Shown: positions 16,735 through 23,291, counted from the stretch's first letter. The stretch: DNA of 64,000 bases from an uncultured Prevotellaceae bacterium (GCA_946411565.1 CAMKEM010000005.1:1-64000); one strand, 5' to 3'. Notes: generated by a model not told the origin, from the letters alone. Program-made: numbers and translations.

Positions 16735-17595
16735 ATGTGGAGAGTAAAAGAATTCTATGAGCCTGAGGATTTTCCCAAAGAGGAAAAGAAGGCTGAAAAC
16801 ACAAATAGTTCTGAGCAAAACGAAGCTCATGATACGGAATGCCCATCGCGCTCCGGCTCCCTCCCTACGGGGGAGGGCGGGGGGAGAGGCCAGAAAGGCT
16901 CCAGCCCCGCATCATCCTTCCCCATCACCTCATGGTCAGAGGATGACCGTCCTCGCGAAAAACTCTCACGCATAGGAGCAGAGAACCTATCCAACGCCGA
17001 GCTACTTGCCATCCTCATAGGCTCTGGCAATACGAAGGAATCGGCTGTTGACCTGATGAAGCGAATCCTCAAGGATTGCGACAACAACCTCGGCATACTT
17101 GGTAGAAAGAGCATCGCCGAACTAACGGAATACAACGGCATAGGAGAAGCAAAGGCCATCTCAATACTTGCTGCCTGCGAACTGGGCAAGCGACGCGAGC
17201 ATGAGGAGACACGACAGCGTATCGACCTCGGTTCGCCTGACGGCATCTACAAGCACCTATTGCCGAAGATACGCGACCTTGACGTGGAAGAGGCTTACAT
17301 AGTGCTGATGAACAATAACTTCAAGCACATCAAGACCGTGCGACTATCTCATGGCGGCATAACCGAAACTGCCGTTGACGTGCGCCTTATCATCAAGGAA
17401 GCCGTACTTTGCAACGCCACAGTCGTAGCTCTCGCCCACAACCACCCAAGCGGCAACATTCAGCCAAGTGGTAATGACGACCAGATCACCCGACAGGTGC
17501 AACGTGCCTGTGACGCTATGCGACTGCATTTCCTCGATCATGTCATCGTGACTGACGGAGCTTACTTCTCATATCACGAAAGTGGGAAGCTGTAG
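16735..17595 (+). CDS. radC: RadC/YeeS-family JAB-domain protein with a repeat inside its N-terminus
   Basis: The body matches RadC: WSEDDRPREKLSRIGAENLS, a helix-hairpin-helix region (ELTEYNGIGEAKAISILAAC) and the JAB/MPN metal motif LAHNHPSGNIQPSGND. RadC proteins are widespread, but their biochemical role is unsettled despite the old DNA-repair label. The 286 residues exceed the usual 220-230 because of a roughly 60-residue N-terminal extension. Part of that extension (SGSLPTGEGGGRGQ) is encoded by a GC-rich repeat. No other ATG lies nearer the domain, so translation probably begins at 16735 and the insertion is tolerated in frame. Confidence 0.88.
   Translation: MWRVKEFYEPEDFPKEEKKAENTNSSEQNEAHDTECPSRSGSLPTGEGGGRGQKGSSPASSFPITSWSEDDRPREKLSRIGAENLSNAELLAILIGSGNTKESAVDLMKRILKDCDNNLGILGRKSIAELTEYNGIGEAKAISILAACELGKRREHEETRQRIDLGSPDGIYKHLLPKIRDLDVEEAYIVLMNNNFKHIKTVRLSHGGITETAVDVRLIIKEAVLCNATVVALAHNHPSGNIQPSGNDDQITRQVQRACDAMRLHFLDHVIVTDGAYFSYHESGKL
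16852..16891 (+). repeat. 40-bp GC-rich REP copy inside radC
   Basis: TCCGGCTCCCTCCCTACGGG followed by GGAGGGCGGGGGGAGAGGCC. It is identical over 40 bases to the copy at 55818-55857, about 39 kb away. It is translated in frame as part of radC. Confidence 0.95.
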
Positions 17596-17601
17596 CCACT
17601 T

Positions 17602-17672
17602 TCCCCACTTCCCCCTGCATAGGGGAAGAGCCGGAAGATTAAAAAGTCTCCCTATGCAGGGAGATTTAGAGG
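17602..17672. repeat. Paired GC-rich hairpins after radC
   Basis: CCCCTGCATAGGGG and, inverted 40 bp on, TCCCTATGCAGGGA share the core TGCATAGGG. The pair fills most of the 110-bp gap and may also act as a terminator, though no long T-run follows. Confidence 0.65.
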
Positions 17673-17705
17673 GTCTGGTAATTTGAAATTAATAATAATA
17701 TATAT

Positions 17706-18026
17706 ATGACACAAGAAGAACGTACACAAATAGAAGAGCGCATCGTTGAGGTGCTCAAGACGGTCTATGACCCAGAGATTCCAGTAAACATCTATGACCT
17801 TGGTCTCATCTATAAGATTGACCTCAACGATGAAGGCGCACTCGACCTTGACATGACATTCACCGCTCCTTCATGCCCTGCGGCTGACTTCATCCTCGAA
17901 GACGTGCGCACAAAGGTTCTTGCCGTTGAAGGCGTAACAAGTGCCAACGTAAACATGGTCTTTGAGCCTGAATGGGATAAGTCAATGATGACAGAAGAAG
18001 CAAGGGTTGAGTTAGGATTGGATTAA
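17706..18026 (+). CDS. DUF59 / MIP18-family Fe-S cluster assembly protein
   Basis: A 106-residue protein with the DUF59 signature: VLKTVYDPEIPVNIYDLGLI near residue 17, then LDMTFTAPSCPAADFI with the conserved cysteine. Relatives include SufT, PaaD and MIP18, which help mature iron-sulfur proteins. The window also carries sufBCD about 38 kb away, and Bacteroidota often encode such a protein beside suf genes. Its position between radC and an LpxH-like gene says little about function. The family is certain; the exact role is not. Confidence 0.88.
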   Translation: MTQEERTQIEERIVEVLKTVYDPEIPVNIYDLGLIYKIDLNDEGALDLDMTFTAPSCPAADFILEDVRTKVLAVEGVTSANVNMVFEPEWDKSMMTEEARVELGLD

Positions 18027-18030
18027 AGAC

Positions 18031-18098
18031 CCACCCCCTTACCCCTGACACATACTCCGATGTTATCAACATCGGACTTCCCATAAAGGGAGGGGAGT
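18031..18098. repeat. GC-rich palindromic element with hairpin
   Basis: C-rich and G-rich ends enclose TCCGATGTT-AT-CAACATCGGA, a near-perfect hairpin at 18056-18076 that could terminate the DUF59 transcript. The right part (CCCATAAAGGGAGGGGAG) is an inverted match to the element at 18355. Confidence 0.65.
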
Positions 18099-18184
18099 AG
18101 GATGTATCATACACAAAACAACTTCCTAACGTAAATTCGACCATTTTTCATATAAACATATTTTTTGTGATTATATTGAAAAAA

Positions 18185-18284
18185 ATAATAAGGGAAACGG
18201 ATTTATCTGATGTGTCTGATAGCTGGCGCATTAAGTGCTAACAGGTAATCATCTTCAGATAAATCAGATAAATCCGCTTCCCCT
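18185..18284. repeat. GGGAAACGGATTTATCTGAT inverted-repeat element, copy A
   Basis: The left arm AGGGAAACGGATTTATCTGA and the right arm ATCAGATAAATCCGCTTCCC enclose about 50 bp containing GATAGCTGGCGCA. Copies at 19431 and 19928 share arms and core, and 22130 is a core-less version. It is probably a MITE-like element. It fills the gap before the LpxH-like gene. Confidence 0.8.
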
Positions 18285-18322
18285 CTTTCATCAAACTAAC
18301 GTTGTTTTATCATCACTAATTC

Positions 18323-19153
18323 ATGAAGGAATTTTCTCAGTCAGAAAAACTATCTACTCCCCGCCCTTTATGGGAGGGGCAAGGGGGAGGGTATATATAC
18401 TTTCTCTCCGACGCCCACCTCGGATCTCTCGCAGCAGAGCATCCACGCACTCAGGAACGCCGTCTCGTGCGCTTTCTCGATGAGATAAAGACAAAGGCTT
18501 CTGCGGTGTATCTGCTGGGCGATATGTTCGATTTCTGGCATGAATACAAGTATGTCGTGCCAAAGGGCTACACGCGCTTTCTCGGCAAGCTGTCGGAACT
18601 CACAGACTCCGGCATAGAGGTGCATTTCTTCACAGGCAACCACGACATCTGGGAATATGGCTATCTGGAAAAGGAGTGTGGAGTAATAGTGCACCACAAG
18701 CCTGAGACGCTCGAAATAAACGGCAAGACATTCTATCTTGCACACGGCGACGGCCTTGGCGACCCTGACAAGAAATTCAAGTTCATAAAGAAGATTTTCA
18801 CGAGCAAGAGCTGCCAATGGCTTTTCCGCAACGTTCTGCCAACGACATGGGGAATGAAGTTCGGTCTTAACTGGGCAAAGGCTTCACGCCTTAAGCGCAA
18901 GGACGGCAAGGAACCGCCTTACATGGGCGAGGACAAGGAGCATCTCGTCATCTATGCCAAGGACTACCTCAAGTCGCATCCTGACGTGGATTATTTCCTC
19001 TTCGGCCACCGCCACATAGAGCTTGACCTCATGCTCACCCGCTCTTGTCGCCTAATGATTCTCGGCGACTGGATATGGCAGTTCACCTACGCCGTATTCG
19101 ACGGAGAAATGATGTGCATGGAGAATTATATCGAAGGAGAGAGCAAGGTATAA
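18323..19153 (+). CDS. lpxH: LpxH-like UDP-2,3-diacylglucosamine diphosphatase
   Basis: A calcineurin-like metallophosphoesterase with metal-binding motifs YIYFLSDAHLGS, YLLGDMFDFWHEY and FFTGNHDIW, then LAHGDGLGDP and FGHRHIELDL. This set and order match LpxH/LpxH2-type enzymes of lipid A synthesis, and close relatives are common in Bacteroidota. The first 22 residues (MKEFSQSEKL..EGQGGG) do not belong to the domain and are partly encoded by a GC-rich repeat at 18355-18392. The natural start may therefore have been displaced, and translation from 18323 is the best available choice. Confidence 0.82.
   Translation: MKEFSQSEKLSTPRPLWEGQGGGYIYFLSDAHLGSLAAEHPRTQERRLVRFLDEIKTKASAVYLLGDMFDFWHEYKYVVPKGYTRFLGKLSELTDSGIEVHFFTGNHDIWEYGYLEKECGVIVHHKPETLEINGKTFYLAHGDGLGDPDKKFKFIKKIFTSKSCQWLFRNVLPTTWGMKFGLNWAKASRLKRKDGKEPPYMGEDKEHLVIYAKDYLKSHPDVDYFLFGHRHIELDLMLTRSCRLMILGDWIWQFTYAVFDGEMMCMENYIEGESKV
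18355..18392. repeat. GC-rich palindromic element at the start of the lpxH-like gene
   Basis: ACTCCCCGCCCTTTATGGGA then GGGGCAAGGGGGAGGGT. It lies within the first codons of the LpxH-like frame and is related to 18031-18098. Confidence 0.75.
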
Positions 19154-19180
19154 ATTCCCGCGAGTTCGACGAAAATTAAA

Positions 19181-19280
19181 AATTAATGCGATATTAACGT
19201 GTTATTCGTGGAAATTAATGTTTACTCACGGAGTAAGAACATATAATGACCATCAATGCCACATTAATACCGCATTAATT
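19181..19280. repeat. 100-bp palindromic element with AATTAATGCG termini
   Basis: Terminal inverted repeats of 21 bp with two mismatches: AATTAATGCGATATTAACGT G at the left and the reverse complement AATTAATGCGGTATTAATGT G at the right. No ORF lies inside. It is the first of several elements in the 883-bp gene-free stretch 19154-20036. Confidence 0.7.
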
Positions 19281-19340
19281 ATTTTAAACGCAAAGACGCG
19301 GAGGTAATTTTGAATACGGAACTCAAAAACAAAGAGCACA

Positions 19341-19374
19341 CTATTTTTCCTTATTGTTACCTGTTACTTGTTAC
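19341..19374 (-). repeat. Three-frame TAA element, copy 2
   Basis: Minus strand GGTAACAAGTAACAGGTAAC then AATAAGGAAAAATAG. It is oriented with the metE-like gene but about 660 bp past its stop, with other repeats in between. Confidence 0.9.
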
Positions 19375-19430
19375 CTCGAGATGTGGCTCGACGAATTTCA
19401 TCTACACAGATTTATTTTAACAGTAAAAAA

Positions 19431-19524
19431 ATAATAAGGGAAACAGATTTATGCTGATAGCTAACGCAGTAATATTTTCCGCGATTTCATTTCAGATAAA
19501 TCAGATACATCCGTTTCCCTTTTC
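19431..19524. repeat. GGGAAACGGATTTATCTGAT element, copy B
   Basis: Begins ATAATAAGGGAAACAGATTT and ends CCGTTTCCCTTTTC, with the shared core GATAGCTAACGCAGTAA. Confidence 0.75.
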
Positions 19525-19559
19525 TTTTGAATTTATATTAGTTTATGCTTCTCTCATTC

Positions 19560-19741
19560 ATTTTATGCCTTATTGGCAATTTTAGGTCTATTGAAGACCA
19601 TTTTACATTTATTGGAATGACCATTCCGATAAATATTTTCTATTTTATTCGTTTATGAAAAGAAAATATTTGAATATGGGGACATATTCAAAATTGAAAA
19701 TTTGGCTCAATGCCCCTAAAATTGCCAATACGGCATAAAAT
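19560..19741. repeat. 182-bp MITE-like element with 27-bp terminal inverted repeats
   Basis: The left end TTTTATGCCTTATTGGCAAT plus TTTAGG is matched by the inverted right end CCTAAAATTGCCAATACGGC plus ATAAAA, with one mismatch. The interior is A/T-rich with a small palindrome, GGAATGACCATTCC, and no coding potential. Confidence 0.85.
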
Positions 19742-19777
19742 AAAATATCAGAATTACCGTGGTCTGCGAGGGCAAGA

Positions 19778-19922
19778 ATAGCCTGGAAGGCAGTACATAG
19801 CGAAAAGTAAAATCAGGTATAGCCCTCCAGGCTGATGAAGAGATGAGGAGATTCTTTATCCGAGGGCATCCTCTCCTTCGTCAAGTATGCCCCCGGTTAC
19901 TCATGGTATAGCCTTCCAGGCT
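19778..19922. repeat. AGCCTGGAAGGCT REP-like cluster
   Basis: Three copies: TAGCCTGGAAGGC (19779), TATAGCCCTCCAGGCT (19818) and TATAGCCTTCCAGGCT (19907), with the first inverted relative to the others. The pattern resembles REP palindromes. There is no gene. Confidence 0.65.
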
Positions 19923-19927
19923 TTTCT

Positions 19928-20019
19928 GAAAAACGGATTTATCTAATGTATCTAATAGCTGGCGCAGTAATATTTCGCTATTCATTTCAGATAAACCAGA
20001 TAAATCCGCTTCCTTTTTC
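19928..20019. repeat. GGGAAACGGATTTATCTGAT element, copy C
   Basis: AAAACGGATTTATCTAATG to CCAGATAAATCCGCTTCC, with the core AATAGCTGGCGCAGTAATAT. It ends 18 bp before the metE-like stop. Confidence 0.75.
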
Positions 20020-20036
20020 GTCGAACTCACGCTACA

Positions 20037-21113
20037 TTATTTCCAAACTTCATCTGCAATCTCACGAACCAATCGCAGCTTTGCCCATTGCTCTTCCTGA
20101 GTCAGTTTGTTGCCGATAGCACATGAAGCGAAGCCACATTGAGGTGAGAGCGAAAGGCGATCAAGCGGAATATACTTTGCAGCCTCACGGATTCGGTTGA
20201 TAATCTGCTGCTTGTCCTCAAGTTCTGGGCGCTTAGTAGTGATAAGACCGAGCACCACATGCTTGTCGGCACTCACCTTGCTCAAAGGCTCGAAACTGCC
20301 TGAACGCTCATCGTCATACTCAAGATAGAGCACGTCCACATTCTCACGGGCAAATACCCAGTCGGCTACAGAGTCATAAGCTCCGCTATTGAACCATGTA
20401 GAATGATAGTTGCCACGACAGATATGCGAAGCCACGAGCAAGTCATCTGGACGACCTTCAAGCGCAAGATTATTCACCTTGAGCAACAGATCCTTGACCT
20501 CATCGAGATTAGGGCTAAGACGCGCATAACGCTGTGCTGCAGCCTCACCAACTACCGCACCCCATGTACAGTCATCGAGCTGCAGGAAACGACCTCCAGC
20601 CTCATAGAACTGACGTATGAAGTCCTGATATACGACAGCAATATCATGTATTAGATCATTAAGGTCATTGTATATTGCACGTGTGCCAAGATAGTTCTGT
20701 GGAACAGTAAGTTGCTGGAAGAACTGTGCAGGAGAAGGGACAGTAAGCTTGGCTACACTCTGTGCATCCTCGTACTTCTTCACTCGTTTGAATGCCTCGA
20801 TGAAAGGGTGTGGCTTAGGTGTGAGCTTACCTGTGAGATACACCTTGTCAAGACGTGCCGTCTCACCATTAAACGTCACATCACCACCTGGCTCATGAGC
20901 CACGCCACCAAAGCCCCAGAAGAAGTCGAGATGCCAGAACGTCCTGTTAAATTCGCCATCGGTAATCACGTGGAAGCCTAATTGCTTCTGCTTGTCTGTC
21001 AATTCCTTTACAAGCTGATCGAGTGTGTTGTCTGAAAGATTTTCTGGACGGAGGAAACTACCTACGAAGTCGGCTCTCTGTGGAACCTGAATACCATTGA
21101 TTTCTTTTGCCAT
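20037..21113 (-). CDS. MetE C-terminal-domain-like methyltransferase (cobalamin-independent)
   Basis: A 358-residue protein of the UROD/MetE-like superfamily, close to the YxjG/YxjH-type proteins. VGSFLRPENL near the N-terminus, HICRGNYHSTWF, LEYDDERSGSFEPL and SLSPQCGFASC supply the His/Glu/Cys residues expected to bind the catalytic zinc. It lacks the N-terminal half of full MetE. It probably transfers a methyl group to homocysteine, although the donor for these short proteins is uncertain. The divergent Lrp/AsnC gene is a likely regulator. The 5' leader of about 190 bp contains a GTACAAG inverted-repeat element. Confidence 0.85.
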   Translation of the reverse strand: MAKEINGIQVPQRADFVGSFLRPENLSDNTLDQLVKELTDKQKQLGFHVITDGEFNRTFWHLDFFWGFGGVAHEPGGDVTFNGETARLDKVYLTGKLTPKPHPFIEAFKRVKKYEDAQSVAKLTVPSPAQFFQQLTVPQNYLGTRAIYNDLNDLIHDIAVVYQDFIRQFYEAGGRFLQLDDCTWGAVVGEAAAQRYARLSPNLDEVKDLLLKVNNLALEGRPDDLLVASHICRGNYHSTWFNSGAYDSVADWVFARENVDVLYLEYDDERSGSFEPLSKVSADKHVVLGLITTKRPELEDKQQIINRIREAAKYIPLDRLSLSPQCGFASCAIGNKLTQEEQWAKLRLVREIADEVWK

Positions 21114-21143
21114 AGTTGTTGTAATTATTATCTGTTTTACAGT

Positions 21144-21292
21144 TTAAGAAGTTCAAGGAGTACAAGTAGTTTCGCTCCTAAAGTCGCTTAAGTAGTACAA
21201 GACGATAGCATTTGTAGTTTACTTGAGTGCTTTAGACAATCGTCTTGAACTCCTTGTACTCCATGTACTCCTTGAACTCCTTACATTATCTA
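21144..21292. repeat. GGAGTACAAG inverted-repeat element, copy 1
   Basis: The left arm AGTTCAAGGAGTACAAGTAG and the right arm built of CTTGTACTCC/CTTGAACTCC units (9-bp period) flank AAGACGATAGC...ATCGTCTT. Copies lie at 32.1 and 56.6 kb. This one sits in the leader of the metE-like gene. Confidence 0.85.
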
Positions 21293-21304
21293 TAATTTTC
21301 GAGT

Positions 21305-21337
21305 GCAAAATTAATCACTCCGCCTCTTACAACCAAG
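21305..21337 (-). promoter_or_regulatory. Promoter of the metE-like gene
   Basis: TAATTTTGC on the minus strand (21305-21313), with CTTG 20 bases upstream instead of TTTG. It nearly adjoins the divergent Lrp promoter. Confidence 0.55.
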
Positions 21338-21341
21338 AATA

Positions 21342-21374
21342 TTTGGCATATTCAGAAAAATATACTACCTTTGC
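21342..21374 (+). promoter_or_regulatory. Promoter of the Lrp/AsnC gene
   Basis: TTTG (21342-21345), 20 bases, TACCTTTGC (21366-21374), a full Bacteroidota consensus. It overlaps the TTG start of the longer ORF-track frame, which rules that start out. Confidence 0.8.
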
Positions 21375-21415
21375 ACCGAAATAATCAACATTCACAGAAT
21401 ATTATTCGGCAAAAT

Positions 21416-21886
21416 ATGAAATACGAAGAACTTGACGAGACGGACCGCAAGATATTGCGTATCCTTCAAGAAGACTCCACTCTCACAGTAAAGGAACTTG
21501 CAGCAAAGGTGAATCTCTCTGCCTCGCCCACTTTCGACAGACAGAAACGACTGGAGCGTGAAGGCTTCATCAAAGGCTATCACGCCGTACTTGACCCAAA
21601 GAAGACGGGTAATGGGATAACTGTGCTTTGCAACATGCGCCTCAGACATCATTCGCAGTTGCTCATGGATGATTTCATGGAGACAATTCAGGACATAGAG
21701 GAGATAACGGAATGCTACAACACCAGTGGTGAGTATGATTTCACGCTAAAGATACAGACACGCGACATGGATTCATATCAGGAGTTCATGCGCAAGAAAC
21801 TCGGTAACATCGAGAGTGTCGGTTATTTTCATAGCATCTTCGTGATGAAGGAAGTGAAGAACACACATGGCGTACCTATCATTTAG
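21416..21886 (+). CDS. Lrp/AsnC-family transcriptional regulator
   Basis: A 156-residue regulator. The N-terminal helix-turn-helix reads LDETDRKILRILQEDSTLTV, KELAAKVNLSASPTFDRQKR and LEREGFIKGYHAVLDPK. The C-terminal RAM ligand-binding domain runs from about residue 70 to the end (ITECYNTSGEYDFTLKIQ). The start is placed at the ATG at 21416 because the upstream extension overlaps the promoter. Divergence from the metE-like gene with closely spaced promoters suggests it senses methionine or another amino acid and controls that gene. Confidence 0.92.
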   Translation: MKYEELDETDRKILRILQEDSTLTVKELAAKVNLSASPTFDRQKRLEREGFIKGYHAVLDPKKTGNGITVLCNMRLRHHSQLLMDDFMETIQDIEEITECYNTSGEYDFTLKIQTRDMDSYQEFMRKKLGNIESVGYFHSIFVMKEVKNTHGVPII

Positions 21887-21926
21887 CCGTTCCCAGTAAT
21901 TATCAACCACAAATCTCACAGATAAT

Positions 21927-22075
21927 TATCTCAAACGCAGAGACGCAGAGTCGCAGAGTTTTCTTTTTTACGAACACAGAAGGCACTAAAGAAACGAAGT
22001 TTTTCGTCAATTCCGTGCTTTCCGTGTTCAGAATTAAAATCTTTGCGCCTTCGTGCCTTTGCGTTTAATAAAATC
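21927..22075. repeat. CGCAGAG snap-back repeat element
   Basis: AAACGCAGAGACGCAGAGTC at the left and, inverted, TTTGCGCCTTCGTGCCTTTG at the right, built from 8-9-bp units. A partial relative (AAACGCAAAGACGCGGAGG) lies at 19286. Similar elements are common in many bacterial genomes. Confidence 0.75.
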
Positions 22076-22110
22076 ACTAATTTCCTTATTGTTACCTGTT
22101 ACTCGTTACC
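22076..22110 (-). repeat. Three-frame TAA element, copy 3
   Basis: Minus strand GGTAACGAGTAACAGGTAAC then AATAAGGAAATTAGTG. It lies 70 bp past the stop of the DUF3990 triad, in the same direction. Confidence 0.9.
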
Positions 22111-22129
22111 GAAGTTTAGTGATGATAAA

Positions 22130-22166
22130 AAATAAGGGAAACGGATTTTGTCCGCTTCCCTTATTT
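22130..22166 (-). terminator. Strong hairpin after the DUF3990 triad
   Basis: AAATAAGGGAAACGGA and TCCGCTTCCCTTATTT pair over about 16 bp with one mismatch and a short loop, with a T-run on the minus strand. It looks like a core-less GGGAAACGGA element (copy D) serving as a terminator. Confidence 0.75.
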
Positions 22167-22179
22167 CGTATAATTCACG

Positions 22180-22401
22180 TTACATAGTATGCGTGATTTC
22201 TCTATACAAATCCACAGGACCGAGATGCCACATCTTCGTGTTTTCCTGCTCCATTTGCTTGTAGGTCTCTGACTTATACACTTTCTTTATAGCATCTATG
22301 ATACTCATATTGTCATACTCTTGCAGCATACTTGCCAGACAACTTACTTTTGACGGCAATAGCAAATAAAGATTCTCCTGAGTTATTTCTCCTATCATCA
22401 T
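22180..22401 (-). CDS. Small protein, third gene of the DUF3990 triad
   Basis: A 73-residue protein of no recognised family (MMIGEITQENLYLLLPSKVS...). It is helical in pattern. Its central part (IIDAIKKVYKSETYKQMEQE, then WHLGPVDLYREI) can be laid over the DUF3791 protein two genes upstream, sharing an alternation of hydrophobic positions, a His in LH/WH context and a closing L..(E/D)I. It starts ATGA, overlapping the DUF3990 stop by 4 bp, so its synthesis is coupled to that protein. I infer an antitoxin or partner role from the context only. Confidence 0.7.
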   Translation of the reverse strand: MMIGEITQENLYLLLPSKVSCLASMLQEYDNMSIIDAIKKVYKSETYKQMEQENTKMWHLGPVDLYREITHTM

Positions 22402-22883
22402 AGCCTTACCTCCTCTGCATCAATGAATTTCAAGCTTTCAAGTGACAGCTCCGTATGAAATAGATACTGATCAACCAATGTGTACGTGCGCAATTCAGCT
22501 ATGAGTGCCTGCTTGCTTATCACCTTTCCTTCATAAAGGGCAAATGCCGTATAAACATGATCGTTGGCAACAGGACCATACACAATATCATAATCATGCG
22601 TGAAACCTTTCTGTATTCGGTTCGCCATCACGAAATCCACCCATTCTTCCGTAGCCGTAGGGAAAGCTATACTCTTGCAGTTGTTCATTGTCTGTGGATC
22701 AAATTCATACACGTTGATATAACCCACATCCACCTTGCTCTCACGCATTCTACGACGCACCCACCTCTCTGCTTGTTCGCGCGAAGTAGTGGCATAGAAA
22801 CCGCTCCCATAGTCGAGGGTGCGCTGTGGCTGTCTTATTTCCGGATTGACAACCTTTTCAATACTTCCGTTATAGAGTTTCAT
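22398..22883 (-). CDS. DUF3990 protein, possible ADP-ribosyltransferase-type toxin
   Basis: A 161-residue protein with clear DUF3990 features: LDYGSGFYATTSREQAERWV near residue 25 and DIVYGPVANDHVYTAFALYE near residue 110. I recall DUF3990 being grouped with ADP-ribosyltransferase-like folds. The G.GFY.T block resembles the strand that carries the catalytic Ser/Thr in such enzymes, but no catalytic triad is proven here. There is no signal peptide, so it is cytoplasmic. Both neighbours overlap it by 4 bp (ATGA), giving strict translational coupling. A toxin with one or two small antitoxins is the leading hypothesis; a metabolic modifier is the alternative. Confidence 0.8.
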   Translation of the reverse strand: MKLYNGSIEKVVNPEIRQPQRTLDYGSGFYATTSREQAERWVRRRMRESKVDVGYINVYEFDPQTMNNCKSIAFPTATEEWVDFVMANRIQKGFTHDYDIVYGPVANDHVYTAFALYEGKVISKQALIAELRTYTLVDQYLFHTELSLESLKFIDAEEVRL

Positions 22884-23107
22884 CCTACCTCCTCCTTCCT
22901 TCTGATATTGATAAACTCATCAATGTCTTCCAATAGCCACTGGTAGCTTTGCGTATGGAGCACTTCAAAGTGTTCTTCCAGATATTCGAGCACACCATGT
23001 TTACCAAGAACCTGCATAGCCTGTTCGCCAGTCAGTCCCTTTGCCTTCTTATACTGCTCTATGCAGAATGAGATGAAATACGCTATGTCTTGCTGCTTTT
23101 TATCCAT
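22880..23107 (-). CDS. DUF3791 protein, probable antitoxin partner
   Basis: A 75-residue protein with the DUF3791 pattern: DIAYFISFCIEQYKKAKGLT, then EQAMQVLGKHGVLEYLEEHF, EVLHTQSYQWLLEDIDEFIN. It is helical and charged at its ends, with no enzyme motif. DUF3791 genes typically stand beside DUF3990 genes. It is the promoter-proximal gene of the triad, as many antitoxins are, and overlaps DUF3990 by 4 bp. Role inferred from context. Confidence 0.8.
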   Translation of the reverse strand: MDKKQQDIAYFISFCIEQYKKAKGLTGEQAMQVLGKHGVLEYLEEHFEVLHTQSYQWLLEDIDEFINIRRKEEVG

Positions 23108-23130
23108 TTAGGATTGAATTGTTTACATCT

Positions 23131-23163
23131 GCAAAAGTACACAATTTTCCACACAACTCCAAA
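23131..23163 (-). promoter_or_regulatory. Promoter of the DUF3791-DUF3990 triad
   Basis: Minus strand TTTG (23160-23163), 20 bases, TACTTTTGC (23131-23139), leaving a leader of only about 20 bases. Confidence 0.8.
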
Positions 23164-23205
23164 CATCTACATGTTTTATTGATAAGTGATGACAAAAGTA
23201 CAAGG

Positions 23206-23219
23206 GCTGAAATTTCAGC
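23206..23219. promoter_or_regulatory. 14-bp perfect palindrome upstream of the triad promoter
   Basis: GCTGAAATTTCAGC, with partly symmetric flanks (ATGACA...TGTCGTCAT), lies about 45 bp upstream of the -33 box. It could bind an autoregulating antitoxin. It is not followed by a T-run, so a terminator is less likely. Confidence 0.4.
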
Positions 23220-23260
23220 TGTCGTCATATCGTTGTAAATCTGTTCCCAGAAAGGGAGGC

Positions 23261-23291
23261 TTTTCCTTATTGTTACCTGTTACTTGTTACT
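23261..23291 (-). repeat. Three-frame TAA element, copy 4, containing a gene's stop codon
   Basis: Minus strand AGTAACAAGTAACAGGTAAC then AATAAGGAAAA. The lipoprotein gene upstream runs into it and stops at its third TAA, so the last residues VTSNR are encoded by the element. Confidence 0.92.

Noticed and set aside
16801-16920. Frameshift or assembly error in radC
   Set aside because: The frame runs through the GC-rich insert without a stop, and the identical 40-bp sequence occurs at 55818, so a true repeat insertion explains the odd segment.
21114-21304. SAM-type riboswitch in the metE-like leader
   Set aside because: The leader is explained by a GTACAAG inverted repeat that also occurs at unrelated loci; no SAM riboswitch core was seen.
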